Source of the DNA: Mixia osmundae IAM 14324
Taxonomy: Eukaryota > Basidiomycota > Mixiomycetes > Mixiales > Mixiaceae
Assembly: GCF_000708205.1 (NCBI RefSeq)
Contig: NW_014575563.1
Span: 1,295,361-1,359,360 of the forward strand
Direction of reading: 5' to 3'
Length of the DNA stretch: 64,000 bases
Of the stretch, positions 47,326 through 60,256 are shown piece after piece. A model generated the notes under the pieces. It was given only the letters and a program-made list of their open reading frames with translations. It made no database searches and had not been told where the DNA came from. Positions within the stretch are counted from its first letter, which is position 1. Each line of letters opens with the position of its first letter. A program made the translations under genes and the position numbers.

Positions 47326-48467
47326 TCAAGCGTTAGCGACTGGATCTGTTGAGGACTGCGAGGAGACGTGCGCTTTCAGATGGGCGCGCTCTTTGCTCAT
47401 GAGGTCGAGGTCCATATTATCGGCGGGTTGGAATCCAGACGAAAAGGCTGGCGTCCCGGTTGCGATGACTTCGTGAGCAGCTGCTAGCCGTTGTGCTTCT
47501 AGCTTGTTCCACCACTCTGCCTGACCCGTTCTGTGCGTCAAGCTGCACTTGAGCCTCAGATTAGGCTCGATAGCAACTCCACGCACTCTGCCTTGCGCAC
47601 AAGGTCGATCTGCTCATTGAGGGCACCCAAAGTAGCCTCAATCCGTGTTTGCCATTCTCGCAGGTTTTCGGAAAGTTCGACGACACCTTCGGGGTAGCGT
47701 ACGTCGCGTCCGATGACCTCATCGACCAAAAAGCGCGAGCGAGCTTGATCCAGTCGGCCAGAGAGGACCTGAGCATAGATTGTCCTTATGATGAGATCTT
47801 CGACCTCGCTCGTGCTTGTGAGCTCGAGTGCTTTCATGAGACCACCTGCAGGCGGGCAAGGATGCTAAGCATGATGACGATCGTCCTGGAGCACGTCTGA
47901 CTTGCTATAGGGTAGCACGCGATGATCGGACGCTGCAGAAAGCAGGGTGAGCTGCTTCAGCTTTATCTCTTGCGCAGGGTCGAGCTTGGGCAGATCCGGC
48001 GTCGTCGATACTGCGAGCGAGCTCACGTTCAATCTGGATCGATATGTACTCGGAGCAGACTGACCCGCTTGCCTGTAGTGCGAAAGAGTCCCATAGGCAA
48101 AGATCTCGAGCAGCTTGTGGTGCCCACTGTGTGTCTCGGAGTGGGCTAGCTCCCTGATTGATGGCATGTCGAGCAGTTCGCTGAAGAACCAGATCTCTGG
48201 GCTTGCAGTGACTTTGGCGGTAAGCTGAGCCAGGCCTGCTCCTCGTGCCGACTTGGCGAGCAACAAGTAGGGCTCCAAGACGGTGTGAGCGCTCGCGGCT
48301 GTACGTGAGACGTCGGTATTGCCTGCCGCATTGTTCGTCGTGCTCGCTCCACCCGTTGCCGCTCGACGGGCTGCTTCTGCTGCATCTGGCGCTCTGACGC
48401 TGCTGGGATCCGTTTGGAAGTCGGACAGTCTCGTTCGGGCTGCGAAGTCGTCATGAACTGCGGCCAT
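47326..48467 (-). CDS. CSN7: COP9 signalosome subunit 7 (PCI domain)
   Basis: Exons 48467-47906, 47845-47587 and 47530-47326 give 341 residues. Family signatures: LAKSARGAGLAQLTAKV, WFFSELLDMPSI, LLEIFAYGTLSHY, LKQLTLLSAA and, after intron 1, STSEVEDLIIRTIYAQVLSGRLDQ. The PCI domain is followed by a coiled region. The complex removes Nedd8 from cullins and so resets cullin-RING ligases. Intron 1 (47846-47905, 60 nt) is GC-AG with the donor GCAAGT; no GT donor of normal length keeps the frame, and the GC join LPYSGLMKALEL aligns with human CSN7 without a gap. It shares a 78-bp promoter with RPA49. Confidence 0.88.
47846..47905 (-). other. GC-AG intron in CSN7
   Basis: On the minus strand CCCTATA|GCAAGT begins the intron and GCCTGCAG|GT ends it. 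It contains an in-frame TAG, so removal is needed. GT alternatives leave introns of 33 nt or shift the frame. Confidence 0.82.
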
Positions 48468-48545
48468 GTTGCCGATGATGCTCTTGACAAGTCGTCGAGT
48501 CGCGACGGAGCAAAAGAGACGAGTCGACCATCAAAGTGTGACGCA

Positions 48546-50112
48546 ATGAGTGAGCCAAGGCGGAAGAAGCAGAAGCGACAGAGTACGCAGAGCGATGTAC
48601 ACGCTTCTCCCTCAGCTTCAGCAGCTAGGGGGGCACTCGAAGGCTCCTCCAGCAGCGGCACAGTCACGACTTTGCATGTTCCCTCTGACGCATCAGAAAA
48701 CTCGACGCTCGCCGTTCTCGGATCCTTCTCTGCGAGCAAACCTCCTAGGAAGCTCAAGTTTGACCATGTTGAGGAACAGAGAAGCTCCAAGAGTGCCGTC
48801 GTAGCGAGAGACGGAGGGATCGTCTGGGAGAGCAAAAACCACATGTCGCTCAATCGCAACAGACCGGGCTACGCTTGCAAGCGAGTCGAGCACAGCCTCC
48901 TGTACCATGTGTATGCTGACAGCGTCTGTATCTTGTCGCAGGTATCTGCTCGGCGTACGCAACAAACGCACCAATCTCGTCACGCTGTTCCCTACGCGAC
49001 TGCATACCATCCATCAATCCATTCCGGCTCATTCGGCTGCTTTGCCAGATGAAGACGAGGCTCTGCCTGACCCGCTTGCACGAGACTATCGCGGAGAGCG
49101 TGCTAGTCTGGGCAACGCTTTCGGCACACGCAAAGCACAACGGGCCATTCTTGCAGCCGAACGCAACCGACTCGACATATCAGAGGAAACGCTGGCGACA
49201 AAGACGCAACCCTACCTCGCACCTGAGCTGCTCAGAGATGATGAGGATGAAGTTGCGCAAGAGGCCAAGGCCGCTCTTGTCAAGGCAGCCCAGGAAGACG
49301 CCGCCCTCATTCCACCTTTCGATCGTGAAGCGACGGAAGTAGACCAGATTTACCCCATGTCAACGCTCATGCCGGATGAAGAGTTCAAGGCGATAGACTA
49401 CAGAGTGTTTGGCCAGGCTGAGAAGATCGAGGAACGTCTAGCACTCCTGCCAACGCTCAAATCCGAATTCGTCACCAGGCGGCTGCGTGCTGTCTTGCCA
49501 GAAGGTCGTCGCAACAAGCTCAGTAGTGCAGAGAAAAGGCGGATCCGTCAGGTCGTCTACTTGTCCTGCCTGCATGCTTTCCGTTCAGGCCAAAGTGTAG
49601 GCAAAGATGCAGTCGCCAACCGCTTAGGCTTGTTCGGCAATCCCATGCTCGTCGAGCGCTTCATCGAACGTTTCACAGAGAAAGGCAGATCAGGCGGGCA
49701 AGTCTTTCTTCATGCTCATTTGTATTCATCTGACTCCCGAGCAGTCCACAAATGACAAAGGCATCCCAAAAGAAGCTCAACAACTGGATCCTCGTCTGCT
49801 GCCTTGTCATCGATGACTTCGATCTCGACGTGCAGAGTATGGCCGACGATTTTGGCATCAGCGCAAAGAAGTTGGTGCGGGCAGCTTCTGAGCTAGACAT
49901 ATGCTCATAAATCGCTTTGTCCCAACAGGATGACACTCTCGCTCTCTGCTCTGGGCTGCAAGATCGTCAAGCCAAACGCTGCGGATATCGTCCGACTTAG
50001 AACTCGTGTCGGTACTCACGGACAGCCTTTCAACGAGTCGTCTCGTCGCGCGGTCCTCCTCGCACCCCTCACGTTCCCAGAGCTGCGGCGCGGTGGACCC
50101 ATACAGCGCTAG
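48546..50112 (+). CDS. RPA49: RNA polymerase I subunit Rpa49
   Basis: Exons 48546-48901, 48942-49697, 49745-49870 and 49929-50112 give 473 residues. An A49-type start (LHVPSDASENSTLAVLGSF, GIVWESKN, YLLGVRNKRTNLVTLFP) leads to a linker and a tandem winged-helix end (RRNKLSSAEKRRIRQVVYL, DFDLDVQSMADDFGISAKK, ALGCKIVKP). Rpa49 pairs with Rpa34 in a TFIIF-like module that promotes rDNA transcription and elongation. Intron 1 is only 40 nt, the shortest here, and its donor is weak (GTACCA). Intron 2 (49698-49744) is best read as GC-AG with GCAAGT. The stop lies 18 bp from the convergent UTP10 stop. Confidence 0.88.
49698..49744 (+). other. GC-AG intron in RPA49
   Basis: The donor is GCAAGT after TCAGGCGG and the acceptor CCGAGCAG, giving phase 2 on both sides and GRSGGPQMTKASQKK. 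The GT-based alternative needs an acceptor at ACAAAG, past a better one. CTGAC supplies a branch site. Confidence 0.72.
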
Positions 50113-50130
50113 ACCTTAATGCATTTGCAC

Positions 50131-53100
50131 TTAGGACAAATAGTCGTTGAGTGACTCGCCCAAATGAGCTTCGATCTGCGTGACGAGCTTGCGAGCTGCC
50201 TTATCGACGCCTTCTTCGGGCTCTTCGAGCGCTTCCAGCAGGAAGGGTATGGTCTCGCCTACATGAGGGAGCAGCGCTTCGCCCTGCTGTCGCCAAGTCG
50301 CCTCTAGAGCTTGCAATGCTGCAACGCGAACGAGCAGATCCTCCGAGCGAGTCTTGACCAGCATCGCCTTATTGTGAGCCGCAAAGGCTTGTTCGTAGTT
50401 CTCGAGGCGCATGCCGAGTTGCTTGATGCAAGCCAGCGCTGTATGAACTTGCTGCTTCGACAGACGAGAAGCAAGGTTGAGTTGGTCAACGATGGGCTCC
50501 GCAACCTTCCGGAGACGCGTATTTGACCAGAAGTCTGCGTCAAAGTCAGAGATATCTCGCAAATGAGTACGGGAACGCACCTGTCTGGTCATGCTGGAAA
50601 GCGCCCGTCAGAGTTTCCAGGACATTGGTCCACAGAGCCGGATGCGGCAGGTTCTTCTCGCTTGCCATGCCTTCCAGCAAACCGGTGGAATGATCAATCA
50701 CAAACGCAAGCTGCGGCACAAAGATCGACTGTATGGACGATGGATCAGCACTTGGCTGCAGATATCTAACAATGACTCACCTTGAGATTCTTGACAAGCG
50801 CGCTCGTGATCTCGAAAAAGGTAGCGTTACGGTTAGTGTATGCCTTTCCAGGCTCGAGATCCACCGCAGCCCAGTCATAGAGGCGCATAAAGATGGGTCG
50901 GAACGTTGTCTCACTGAGTTTGAGCACCATCTGGACGAAGGCGCCAACTGCCGCATGTTGTTGCTCGACAAAGCTAGTCTTCTGCGACGTGACCTCAAAG
51001 ACCTCAAGCATCCAGCGAAAGACAGTCTTGCCTAAATTCGCCAAATCTGCTGGCTTGATGATTCGCAAAACTCTGCGCAAAAGGCTGAGGACGACATCGA
51101 GCGTTTTGCTGGTTACATCCGACAGCGAGTGTCCAATTGAAAGGAGTGACGTGATCATCAAGCCTGCATCGAGATGCTTAGCCAGGCAGGCGGACAGTGC
51201 AGCCATGTTGTCCTCGGCTCCATCGTAGTCTGACGCATCAACAAAGATGATGGCGTTGACGAATTCCGGCAGCTGAGGCGCGACAAAGACAGGAAGAGCA
51301 CGAATGATTGTCTCGAGCATGCTGACGGCGCCAGTCACGATGCGCATGTCCTGTTGCCGTCCGCAAAGCAATTCCAGACCAACCGCTACCGCGCGAGTCA
51401 CGGCAGGGATCAAGCGAGTCGGCATGCGCTCAAAGCTTGACTTGAGCAATCGTAGATAGCTCAAGCAGATGGCAGAGTCTAGAGTCTTCTCAGGCAGCCG
51501 CTCGAGCATAGCGCTGGCGAGGTCTGACACGAGACCGTGATGAGTATCGCAATCGATCGTATCGACGACGACAGTAGCCGTTGAGAGCTCTGTTTTGCTC
51601 GGCTCTCCACTTGTAACAGCATTACACACGACGCGCAGCGCTTGTGCAGATGCAGCATCGAGCTGAACACGTCGAGCAGGCTTGACGGTTTGCAGCTTTT
51701 GCGCGACGACGGTGAGCGCTATGGCGATATCTGCCGAGCTCTTGGACTGCAATAAGTCGGTAGCAATCCCTGACAGAGCCTCGGGAGATAGATAGGCTGT
51801 GCTTCGGCGCAATGCTGATCCGTTGACATCTCGTGCAATGCCACGTTTGATCACACGCAGGCTCGAAATCTTGACGAGGGCCAGCGATACTGTTGTGAAG
51901 ACGACATCAGACCGCTCTGAGCGTCCGGAGATGATCATCTTGCTAATAGCCACATCATCGAGCAGGCTGTTGAGGCAGATGAGTATGTTGTATAAGCTTG
52001 CCGCCTGCGCTCTGTCAACGTGTGACGGCTGCTCTTCCGAGCGAGCCTCCTCGATGGCTTGCGCAATCTCTTTCGCGCTCTCAGATAAGCGCTGAATCGT
52101 GGCAAGCGCCGGACTCAGCCCAAAGTATCTGACGAGGGTGAGAGGCAACTCGAGTTGCTCGTTGACGGTGACCATATCCGCCTTGACGAGCTTTGTGCCG
52201 AGACGGTCGATGAGGAGCAGACATGTTCTGGCCAAGAAAGTCTCCGGGCCGAGAGCTTCGACGAGATCCATGTAACACTTGTTGCGACGATGTCTGGGAA
52301 TGTGAGCAGCAGCGTCAGTAAAGACGCTGAGCACGTCCGCTACGTCCGAATCCATCTGGTCTGTCTGTGCGAGCAGTGCAGGCGCCACGCTTTTGATCGT
52401 TCGCTCGACAATACGCACTGATGCGGCGTCGTCCCGGTTGAGCATGTTGGCGCCCATGAAGGTAAAGATGGGCACGATGCTGGCAGCGACCGTCTCGGGG
52501 ACGAGTAGCGCCAGGCGCGAGACGACTGACAGAGCGCGACCTATAGCTTGCGGCGTCTCGAAAGCCCGAATGACGTCCAGGACAGCTTTGACTTGGGCAG
52601 ATGCTGCTTCCGGCACCAGTATAGTAGTCTCTGAACGCGACAGCAGAGCATCCGCGACATTCAGTAGGGCTTGTGAGAGTCCGACCGGATCATAATCAGT
52701 GCTCGAAGCTTGCTGAAGGACCGTAGAGAGCGTTGTGAGAACACCCGAAAGAAGCCGGGAGGGCTCAGGCACTTTCGCTACGTCTAGAGCTTCCAATGCG
52801 GCCATGAGATCGTACTGCGAGAGCGATGCTTTGGCAGAGGCCACGCCCTTTGCGCGCTTAGCAGTACGTCCTTTAATCTGATGAGCGCCGTCATAAGCTG
52901 ATAGGAGCTCGAGTAAAGTGTCTGTGTGCTGAACTTGCGTTCGCAATGAAGTCTGCGCCAAATCGACCAGCGCTGCCTCGACCAGCGAGCGCGCGCGAAG
53001 AGTGGCCTGCAGCAGCGTCAACCGATCTACCGTCTGTAGCTTATTAGCATACTGCGGAGCGACTGCCAAGACAGCTCCTTGAAGGGTTGAGTCGTACGGG

Positions 53101-56100
53101 CTGCCTGTAGCTCGTGACAATGCTTCGCGGATGAGCGGCAGCAAGTCCGGCGAACGGGCGATAGTCGTGGGGGAGCAAGATGAGACAATGGACACGAGGG
53201 AGTCGAGATAAGCGGCGAGCTCGGGAGCACCCGCATAGGCGCTCGCAGACTTGAGAAGCTTGACGTGGCTCTCTATCCTATGCTTGCCTTTGAGACCGCG
53301 CAGCATGGTGAGCAGACTAATGCGGGCAGATAGCAGCGGGATCGCGTTGATGTGCGAGTACAGAAATGGCAGAATCTGCTTTTTGACAAGCGAGCTCGTT
53401 GCTGCACTCGCCGCCAACTCCACATGAGAAGCTCCAAGCGCTGTTGCATCCGCAACAATCGCACCCGCCTGACCGATGATGGTGTCGATATACTTGCTCA
53501 GGCTGCTTTGATCTAGACGCAAAAGTGGACCTGCGAAAGCGCTGGCATGAATGATCATCTGGGCAAAGACCGATAGGCTCCTACCTGCAATGGATGTGCC
53601 ATAAAAGACATCCGCTGCCAGCAGGTCCTGCGAAATTGCAGCTGACGCATGTATAGCTTGCACGAGTTGCACAGAAGCTTGTCGGAGCTGGGCATCGGCA
53701 TCACAGCCCATCGACAGGCAAAGTGGTAGCAGCATTTGAAGGTCTTTTGTTACACCGGTCAGCCGTAGAGCTTCGATATAAGCCAGTGAATCTTGAACAG
53801 CTGCTAAGCGAGTCATCTTTGTGATGCTGACATCTGACCAGATTGCAGCGAAGAATGCTAGAGCATCCTCACGCAAGTGACTCAACAGGCTTGCGACCAC
53901 TTCCTGACCATGTACGCGCGTACGCATATGCTGATAGAGCGAGCGGGCAAAAGAGGCGTATTGAGCAGCGTCTGAATCGATGTCGACTGCCAGCCAACAC
54001 CATCTTGCCGATGATGGTGGAGTTAGATGTGCAGCAAATTGCTGCAGAGTAAGCATCTGCGCCGAAGCGACGAGATGCTTGTCTATCACGCCCGACCATA
54101 TATTGCCAATTATCTGCTCTGCCGGCGCCGACGATTGTATCGTGGGATTGAGCAGGCGACCCGCATGGGAGAGCAGCGTCGGAAGACAAGCTGCCGACGC
54201 TGATTTGGAAGCCTTGGCCAGCGCCAGATTTGCCAGTACTCGTGCGCGATGCGAAGGCGATTGCAAAGCGACTACAGAGGCTTGCTGAACAAGCCTCGGT
54301 TGATGCAGCGCCTGTCCAATCGAAGCAGCGAGGACCTCGACGGAGTCAGAGGTCTTGATCTTTTTTGAGTTAACATGGGTAAGGCAAGTCTCCTTAAGGA
54401 CGGCACTGTGCTTGCTTAGTAGCTGACAAACTGCCGTGACGCCAGCAGCGGAATCTTGCGAGGGGAGCAAGAGCGGCAAGACAAGTGTAGCAACTGCGAG
54501 TGAACGTTGCTCAGCTGACGAGTATCTCGTCGCAAGAGGACCGATAGCAAAGCGAGCCAGCGCCGCTGCGGCGTCCGCATTGACTGCAATATCGTCATTT
54601 GGAGTGAGCGCAGCAAGCAGATCGTCGAAGCTGAGCGCGGCGAGCAGAGGTTCTGCACGAGCGAGGAGAAGCTCGGTCACTTTGGGCTCTTGCTCTGCCA
54701 GACGGGCCATCAATGTTGTGCGCAGCTCATCGGTGGTTACCATATCAGGCTGCTCGAGGAGCTTGCCTAGGCTATCAAGTCGGTAGGCAGTATCGTGGCT
54801 ATTGAGACCGACGAGAATTGCTTGACGCGGGTTGCTACTCATCGAGACGCTCTGTGCTTGTGCTAGCCTTGCCTGTGCGGAGAGAGACGGAGCAGCCGAC
54901 AAGGCTGACTCGATGAGAAGAGGACTCGATTGAATGAATCTAGCCAGGAGTGCTGTCGCATTGTCGTTGTCAGATGAGCTCGCAAGCAAAGCTTGCAAAA
55001 GAGCGCTCTGCAGGCCTGCTGGAGCTTGTGGCTGAGCCATACTGGAGCAGATCGTTTCAGCACGCGCGTCTTCGGTAGACAGCACAAGCAGTCGAGGTAA
55101 TATAGCCGCCATTAGGCTGCTGACATCGTGCTGCTGTGCAAGGTCATGCAGGACATCGCTCAGGCTCGGCATGCCCATGAGACCTTCTACGATCACCTCA
55201 TCGAACGGGGGTGGATCCGCTTGGGCCGACAGGACAGAGACGAGCGAGACGATGATTGCTTCGTCATTCTCGCCCATTTGTGGGCGACTCGTCACGAGCA
55301 GGCGTGCAAAAGTGAGCAGGCCAGATGCTTGTAGCTGTACCTTCGCGAGCAATCGACTAGCAACGATCATGCCGGCTAGTTGGACATCCTGAGCATTCTG
55401 TGCAGCAATGGCAGCGGTCGCTTCTGGCCACAAGATGCTCATCTCGTTTTCCGTGATCTCGTCGCGCGAATCGATAAACCCGACGAGTGCCGACATCCAG
55501 AAAGTTACGAGTGCTCGATGAGCGCAACGCCGTTTTGTGTACTTTGTCAGGGCGCCCACAACCCATCGAAGGAAAAGCGCGTCTTTGCTCATGCTAGCCA
55601 GTAAAGTCGGTCGTGGAAGCGGCTGCTTGCTTGTGCGGACCGGGACGAGCTCGCTAAGCGTTCGTACTTGGTTGACATCGCATATTTGCAAGATCTGAGC
55701 AAACTGATTGGTCGTGTGGTACGGCAGAAAGGCCACCAGCAGATCCGACATATTGAGCTCATTGACTCTGCGTTGGGCCAATCGTTAGCGACTGTTGAAC
55801 ACGCCGAGATGTGCACGCACCGGAAGCGACGTATGAGCCATTCAATGAGATAGCCAGAGGGCTTGAGCATGAGCAAAGGGCTGATCACTCGCAAGACGGC
55901 CTGCAAAGTCTTGTCAAGCTGCTTGTTCTGATCGGCTGTCAGCAAGGCTCTGTCTGTCCGCTTTGCATTCTCGCCAAAGAGGGCTTCCTCGTATTCTTCG
56001 AGTCGACGTGCCAGCTTGAGCAAGGCAAGGAAGCCATTATGCCCCAGCTGATGGACTTCTTCCAGCGAAAGAGCAGCAGCATCTCTTGGCCGAAACAAGT

Positions 56101-56194
56101 AGGACGGCGTCGACTTGGCTTTTGTGGACAGCCGTGTGGCATCAAGCGACCTTGCTTGGAGCGCTTGGAGCTGGCCCGCTAGCTGTGAGGCCAT
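50131..56194 (-). CDS. UTP10: U3 snoRNP-associated HEAT-repeat protein Utp10
   Basis: Exons 56194-55821, 55767-50781, 50728-50581 and 50534-50131 give 1970 residues. The N-terminus MASQLAGQLQAL, then LLKPSGYLIEWLIRRFRV and LPYHTTNQFAQIL, mark Utp10/HEATR1. The body is a long series of Leu/Ala-rich helical HEAT repeats. The C-terminal family block is present: FDADFWSN is excluded by splicing and DFWSN follows the intron, then KTRSEDLLVRVAALQALE, LLPHVGETIPFLLEALEE and HLGESLNDYL. Utp10 is in the t-UTP part of the small-subunit processome, needed for pre-rRNA transcription and early cleavage. With neighbouring RPA49 it makes a pair of ribosome-production genes end to end. Confidence 0.93.
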
Positions 56195-56512
56195 GACGAC
56201 GTCGGCAAAAGTTTTTGCTTGTGCCTGTCTTGGACCTGCCAGCGCGAAGTCGCGAGCCGGCCAGAGAACCGTAGGCTTGTACGCAAGACAGGCAGCACTC
56301 ACTCCGCACCCATGCGCCACGGCCAAGCTCGATGCCACGCTCGCTCGCTCTGGCAAGATTGACGGCCGATCAGCCTCGTTCGGCGCTCTAGCGAAAATAG
56401 TGAGCGTTTGACATGTGGCCACTTCATTGTAGGGCAAGCTCACGCTCGCAAGCCTCGCAGTCATTTGTCACTCTGGACGAGCTCTGTGCTGGTTGAGTCA
56501 GACGAGCTCGAC

Positions 56513-59500
56513 ATGTCACAGCCAGCCAGTCCGCTGGGAATTGCGATGCCGTTCGCTGGTAGGCGATCGAGCATAGGCGGAAACGAGCCAGCGTACTATT
56601 TCAGCAATGCTGGCGAACATCGGCGCACTGGCTCTTATGGCACGAACAACCCTTACTCTGGCTCTCCACGAGCAGTCACACCCTCTAGCATGAGAGGTCT
56701 GCACTCCAAGAACGGATCTCAGCAGTCTTTGCATAGAGTCGGCAGTCTCTCTGAAGCCGGGAGCGGTCCACCGAGCCCAGGCTCGTTTCGAAGAAAGCCT
56801 GCGCCGGCCATCGATCCTGAGCTCGAGGCCGCACTCCTGGCAGCAGGCGGAACGCCCATCACCAATCCACACGAGAGTTTTGCCAGCTCCGACAGCTACG
56901 CTTTGCCGTCTGCAATCGGCTCATCAGCCGGTCGCTATACGCCCGGATCAGATCATATGGCTTCGCCCGTCTCGCCCGGTGCGAGATTCGGACATAGTCC
57001 AGGCGCGGTTTGGGGACTCGTGCCTGGAGAAAACGGCGTGAATGTCATCATGCCCGATGCGCCCGTCGACCTGCTCTCACATTCACCGCGTCATTCTCCT
57101 GTGCTACAAGGGCCGAGGAGGACATCCAGTCGATCAGGCCTGCGCAATGATGGCACCGACAACGCGCCTCCCTCTCCTTCGAGCCGGTACGCCGGCGCGC
57201 GCACCTCAACCTCGGTAGATCGACTCAGCAAGGGCTACTTTCCCTCGCCGCCCCTGTCGAGCACGAAAAAGTTCTTTGTGCCCACGCAGACGGAACCTCA
57301 GCAGCAGTACAACTCGATGGCCACTTCGCCTTTGGCGACAAGTCCCGGCGTCTTCCCCGCGGGCAGGATGTCGCCAAAGTTGGCAGCTTCAAGCGTGCCA
57401 ATCATCGATAGACCGCCCGATAGATCTGCCAGTCCGTCATCGTCGATCAGTAGTAGACGCAGCGGATCGTTGCACTCGAGCTCTCAACAGGACTTGCTGA
57501 AGAACAAGCTGCCTTCGCCTATCATTGGCGCGCGCACCTCTTCCTTCGATACAAAACAACGCAAGCAAGCGTACCTGAGCCCCCATCGAACGAGCTCAAT
57601 CTCTTCACTCAATTCGTCAGTTGTCAGTCGGTCACCTCAGTACTCACCCACAATGTCCAACAAAACATACGATCTTGGCCGAAAGCAGCCGCCTGCGATG
57701 GATCCCAATTCGGACGAACCTTTGCCCCCTTCTGCCTTTGCACTAGCTCATCCGCACCTGGTCGGCCAACACGGATCTTCAAGAGCATCGACAGCTAGCT
57801 TGGTCAGCGACAATTCCGATGTATGGGAAGAGGCCCCAGAATTTGGGAGCGAACTCGGTAGCCCGAGGCGCACGAGCTTGATCAGTATGGACAGCAACCC
57901 TGCGAACAGCGCTGCTGGCCAGACACTCGTCTTTCCGACTGCTCAACAAAGCGCAACATTAGACGAGTATAACGAGAAGACTCCCATGATGGCCTCTCAG
58001 TCGATGCAGACTCAGCAAAGCGAAGCGATGACATTGCTTGCTTCGGCTATGGGTAAGCAATTTCTCACCTTTTGATCCTCGTCACTGACGCCTCGGGCTG
58101 TAGGTTCGACAGCCAGCGCTTCGACAATGCCTGTCGCGCATACACAGCTTTGGAGGGACGTGCCTGAGCCTGCCCTCATTTCAGAAGAAGCCGATCCGAG
58201 ACCGAGTCAGTCATCAGAGGCTACAGCCGTACCTCGTGAAGCTGCGACTGTTCCGACGGGTACGAGTGAAGCAGGCCAGGTCCTTCTCCCGCCTGGAGAT
58301 GTCGACAGCACAGTCTACCGCGCCGGTAGCACTCCTCCACCGCAGCGGCTGCCTCTCGATGCACCGGACAGCGCAGTCGCCATGGGAGAGGACGACGTCA
58401 AGAAGAAGACACGCGCGTTCAGTCCTCTGCGTGCTTCTGTCGGTCGTCATTCGCTCGAGGCAGAAGAGACGGAAGCATCAGACATTGTTGCTCCTCTACC
58501 TAGACGTCGAGACGCCGCGCAGGCGCGCACATTGGTCGATCCTTCCGGCGAGCTCGATGATTCGACTTATGCCGGTCGTATCTTCGCCGGTCCTCCACGC
58601 ACCAGATCGACCTCGCCTGCTGCCTCACCCGCTCTCTCGCGCTCGGGCTCGGCTGAGCCTGAGGAATCTCGCAATTGGCGCCAAGAGATCCTACAGCAGG
58701 CTGTCGGCGCATCGTTCGCAATACAGACCGACGATCTTGCCATGCGCAGTCGATCACGTTCTGCAAGTAGGCGCTCGCCCAAGGTCGTCAGCTTCGTCGA
58801 GCCTCACGACGTAGAGACATCTGTCACATCACTCAAAGGGCTACGTATTGTCTCACGATCCGAGCCGCCTTGGGATCCTTCGGAGCCCACTGGACCCGTT
58901 ACCGCTGGCTCGCTACCTGGATCATCGCAGAATTCGCCCAACCGCTCTGGAATCAGGCGGATGTTTAGTCAAGATAGTCAGACGAGCAAACCGGCCAAGA
59001 CGCTCGATTTCGACAGCCTCGGCAGAAGGGATGAGACGATTCGCAAGACGCTCACCTCGCCTTTGCTCAGCGAGAACGCCGACGAGTTGACGTCCCCAGA
59101 GGGCGACGAGTCGCGAGAAGACGTCGAAGTATTGCGCAATGGTAACGTCGCGCCCAGACCAGACTTCAGTACGAGCGATCCTACACGAGAAGGCAGAAAC
59201 ATGAATGCATCCCGGATGGCTCTGGCCAATTCCACATCTTCCCGCCCCGACTTTGACGACCTTGCGCCTGCCGTACGCGACAGCGAGGCCAACGGGGTGC
59301 GCTCGAGTCGATCTTCACTGCTCGGCATGAAGATTGGCTCTAGCTTTTCCGCTGCTCATAGGCGTACGATGTCGCAAGAGTCGCAAAGCTCGTCGATACT
59401 GCAAAATCTGGCGCCTGCTTCGTCATCATCTATCAAGACGAAAGCTCGCAGTAAACTCACGAATCCCTTTGCGTCGTCAAAGAGCTACGTCAATCCGGCG

Positions 59501-59803
59501 GTGACACCTAGTACTGTGCCTTATGTACCCTTTGCGCCCGAGGCTGGCGTTCGGCCCAGCGCGGCGCAAGAGTATGCGGCCCAAGCAAAAGCAGCCATGG
59601 CAGAGCCAAAGACTGCAACGTCGACCAGTCGACGCATGTCTTCATCATCTTCACAGCAGCAAGCTATCGCGCCCCCCGTCACTACCAAAAGGAGTGACGG
59701 CGTGGCCAAGCTGGCTGATCTATTCGCACAACATCAGGAAGCGGAGAAAGCACGGATCAAGTCTATCGCTGCACGGGAAACTGGTGGTATCAGTCAACAG
59801 TAG
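56513..59803 (+). CDS. large Ser/Pro-rich disordered protein, unknown function
   Basis: Exons 56513-58052 and 58104-59803 give 1079 residues. The composition is strongly Ser, Pro, Ala and Arg, with dozens of SP/TP and RxxS sites, as in targets of proline-directed and basic-directed kinases. I find no folded domain, membrane segment or signal peptide. Repeated blocks are of the type ASPVSPGARFG and SPRHSP. A short charged helix closes the protein (HQEAEKARIKSIAARE). Codon use is even along both exons and the single intron has consensus GTAAGC/CTGTAG sites, so the gene is real. It may be a fungal cell-cycle or cortex scaffold, but nothing here proves that. Confidence 0.72.
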
Positions 59804-60256
59804 TCCTTTCATCGTCGTTGTATGACTAAAGAAGAAGATGCACTTTTGTCTCACACTTACGCGCTTTCTGGCCTTTGCTTGCACTGACTCCTTGACCGAG
59901 ACAGCGGCCGACTCACTCGTGCGATCAGTCTGACAGCATCGGCGAGACTCTGCAGGATTCGTCAGCTTCCGCCAGACCCGTCTGAGCCGCCCGCTGAGCC
60001 GCATCGACGCCGAGTCACGATTAGAGCGTGAACACCGACGACAGGGCGTCGCACAGGCAGGCGCACAAGTCGCTACCTGACAGCTGCGCTTGTGACTGTG
60101 GCTACTCCTATAGTCCAGCTGAGGGCAGAAGCGGGACATTGGAGCATCGCTACCTCAGGCCAAGCCAGTCTGACATTCTGGGCGGGTCGGTTCTGAGTCG
60201 AAGACTACTTCGTGCGAGAGAGGTGCAGTCAGCTAGGAGTGTCTCGACAGCACACA
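59804..60256. other. intergenic region before SET2
   Basis: These 453 bases lie between two genes on the same strand. Frames on either strand are short and look random. No repeat or RNA gene is seen. It should hold a terminator and the SET2 promoter. Confidence 0.4.

Noticed and set aside
47153-47329. Upstream extension of the Ser-rich gene
   Set aside because: The frame is open but has no ATG before the Csn7 stop. A spliced leader exon cannot be excluded but is not supported.
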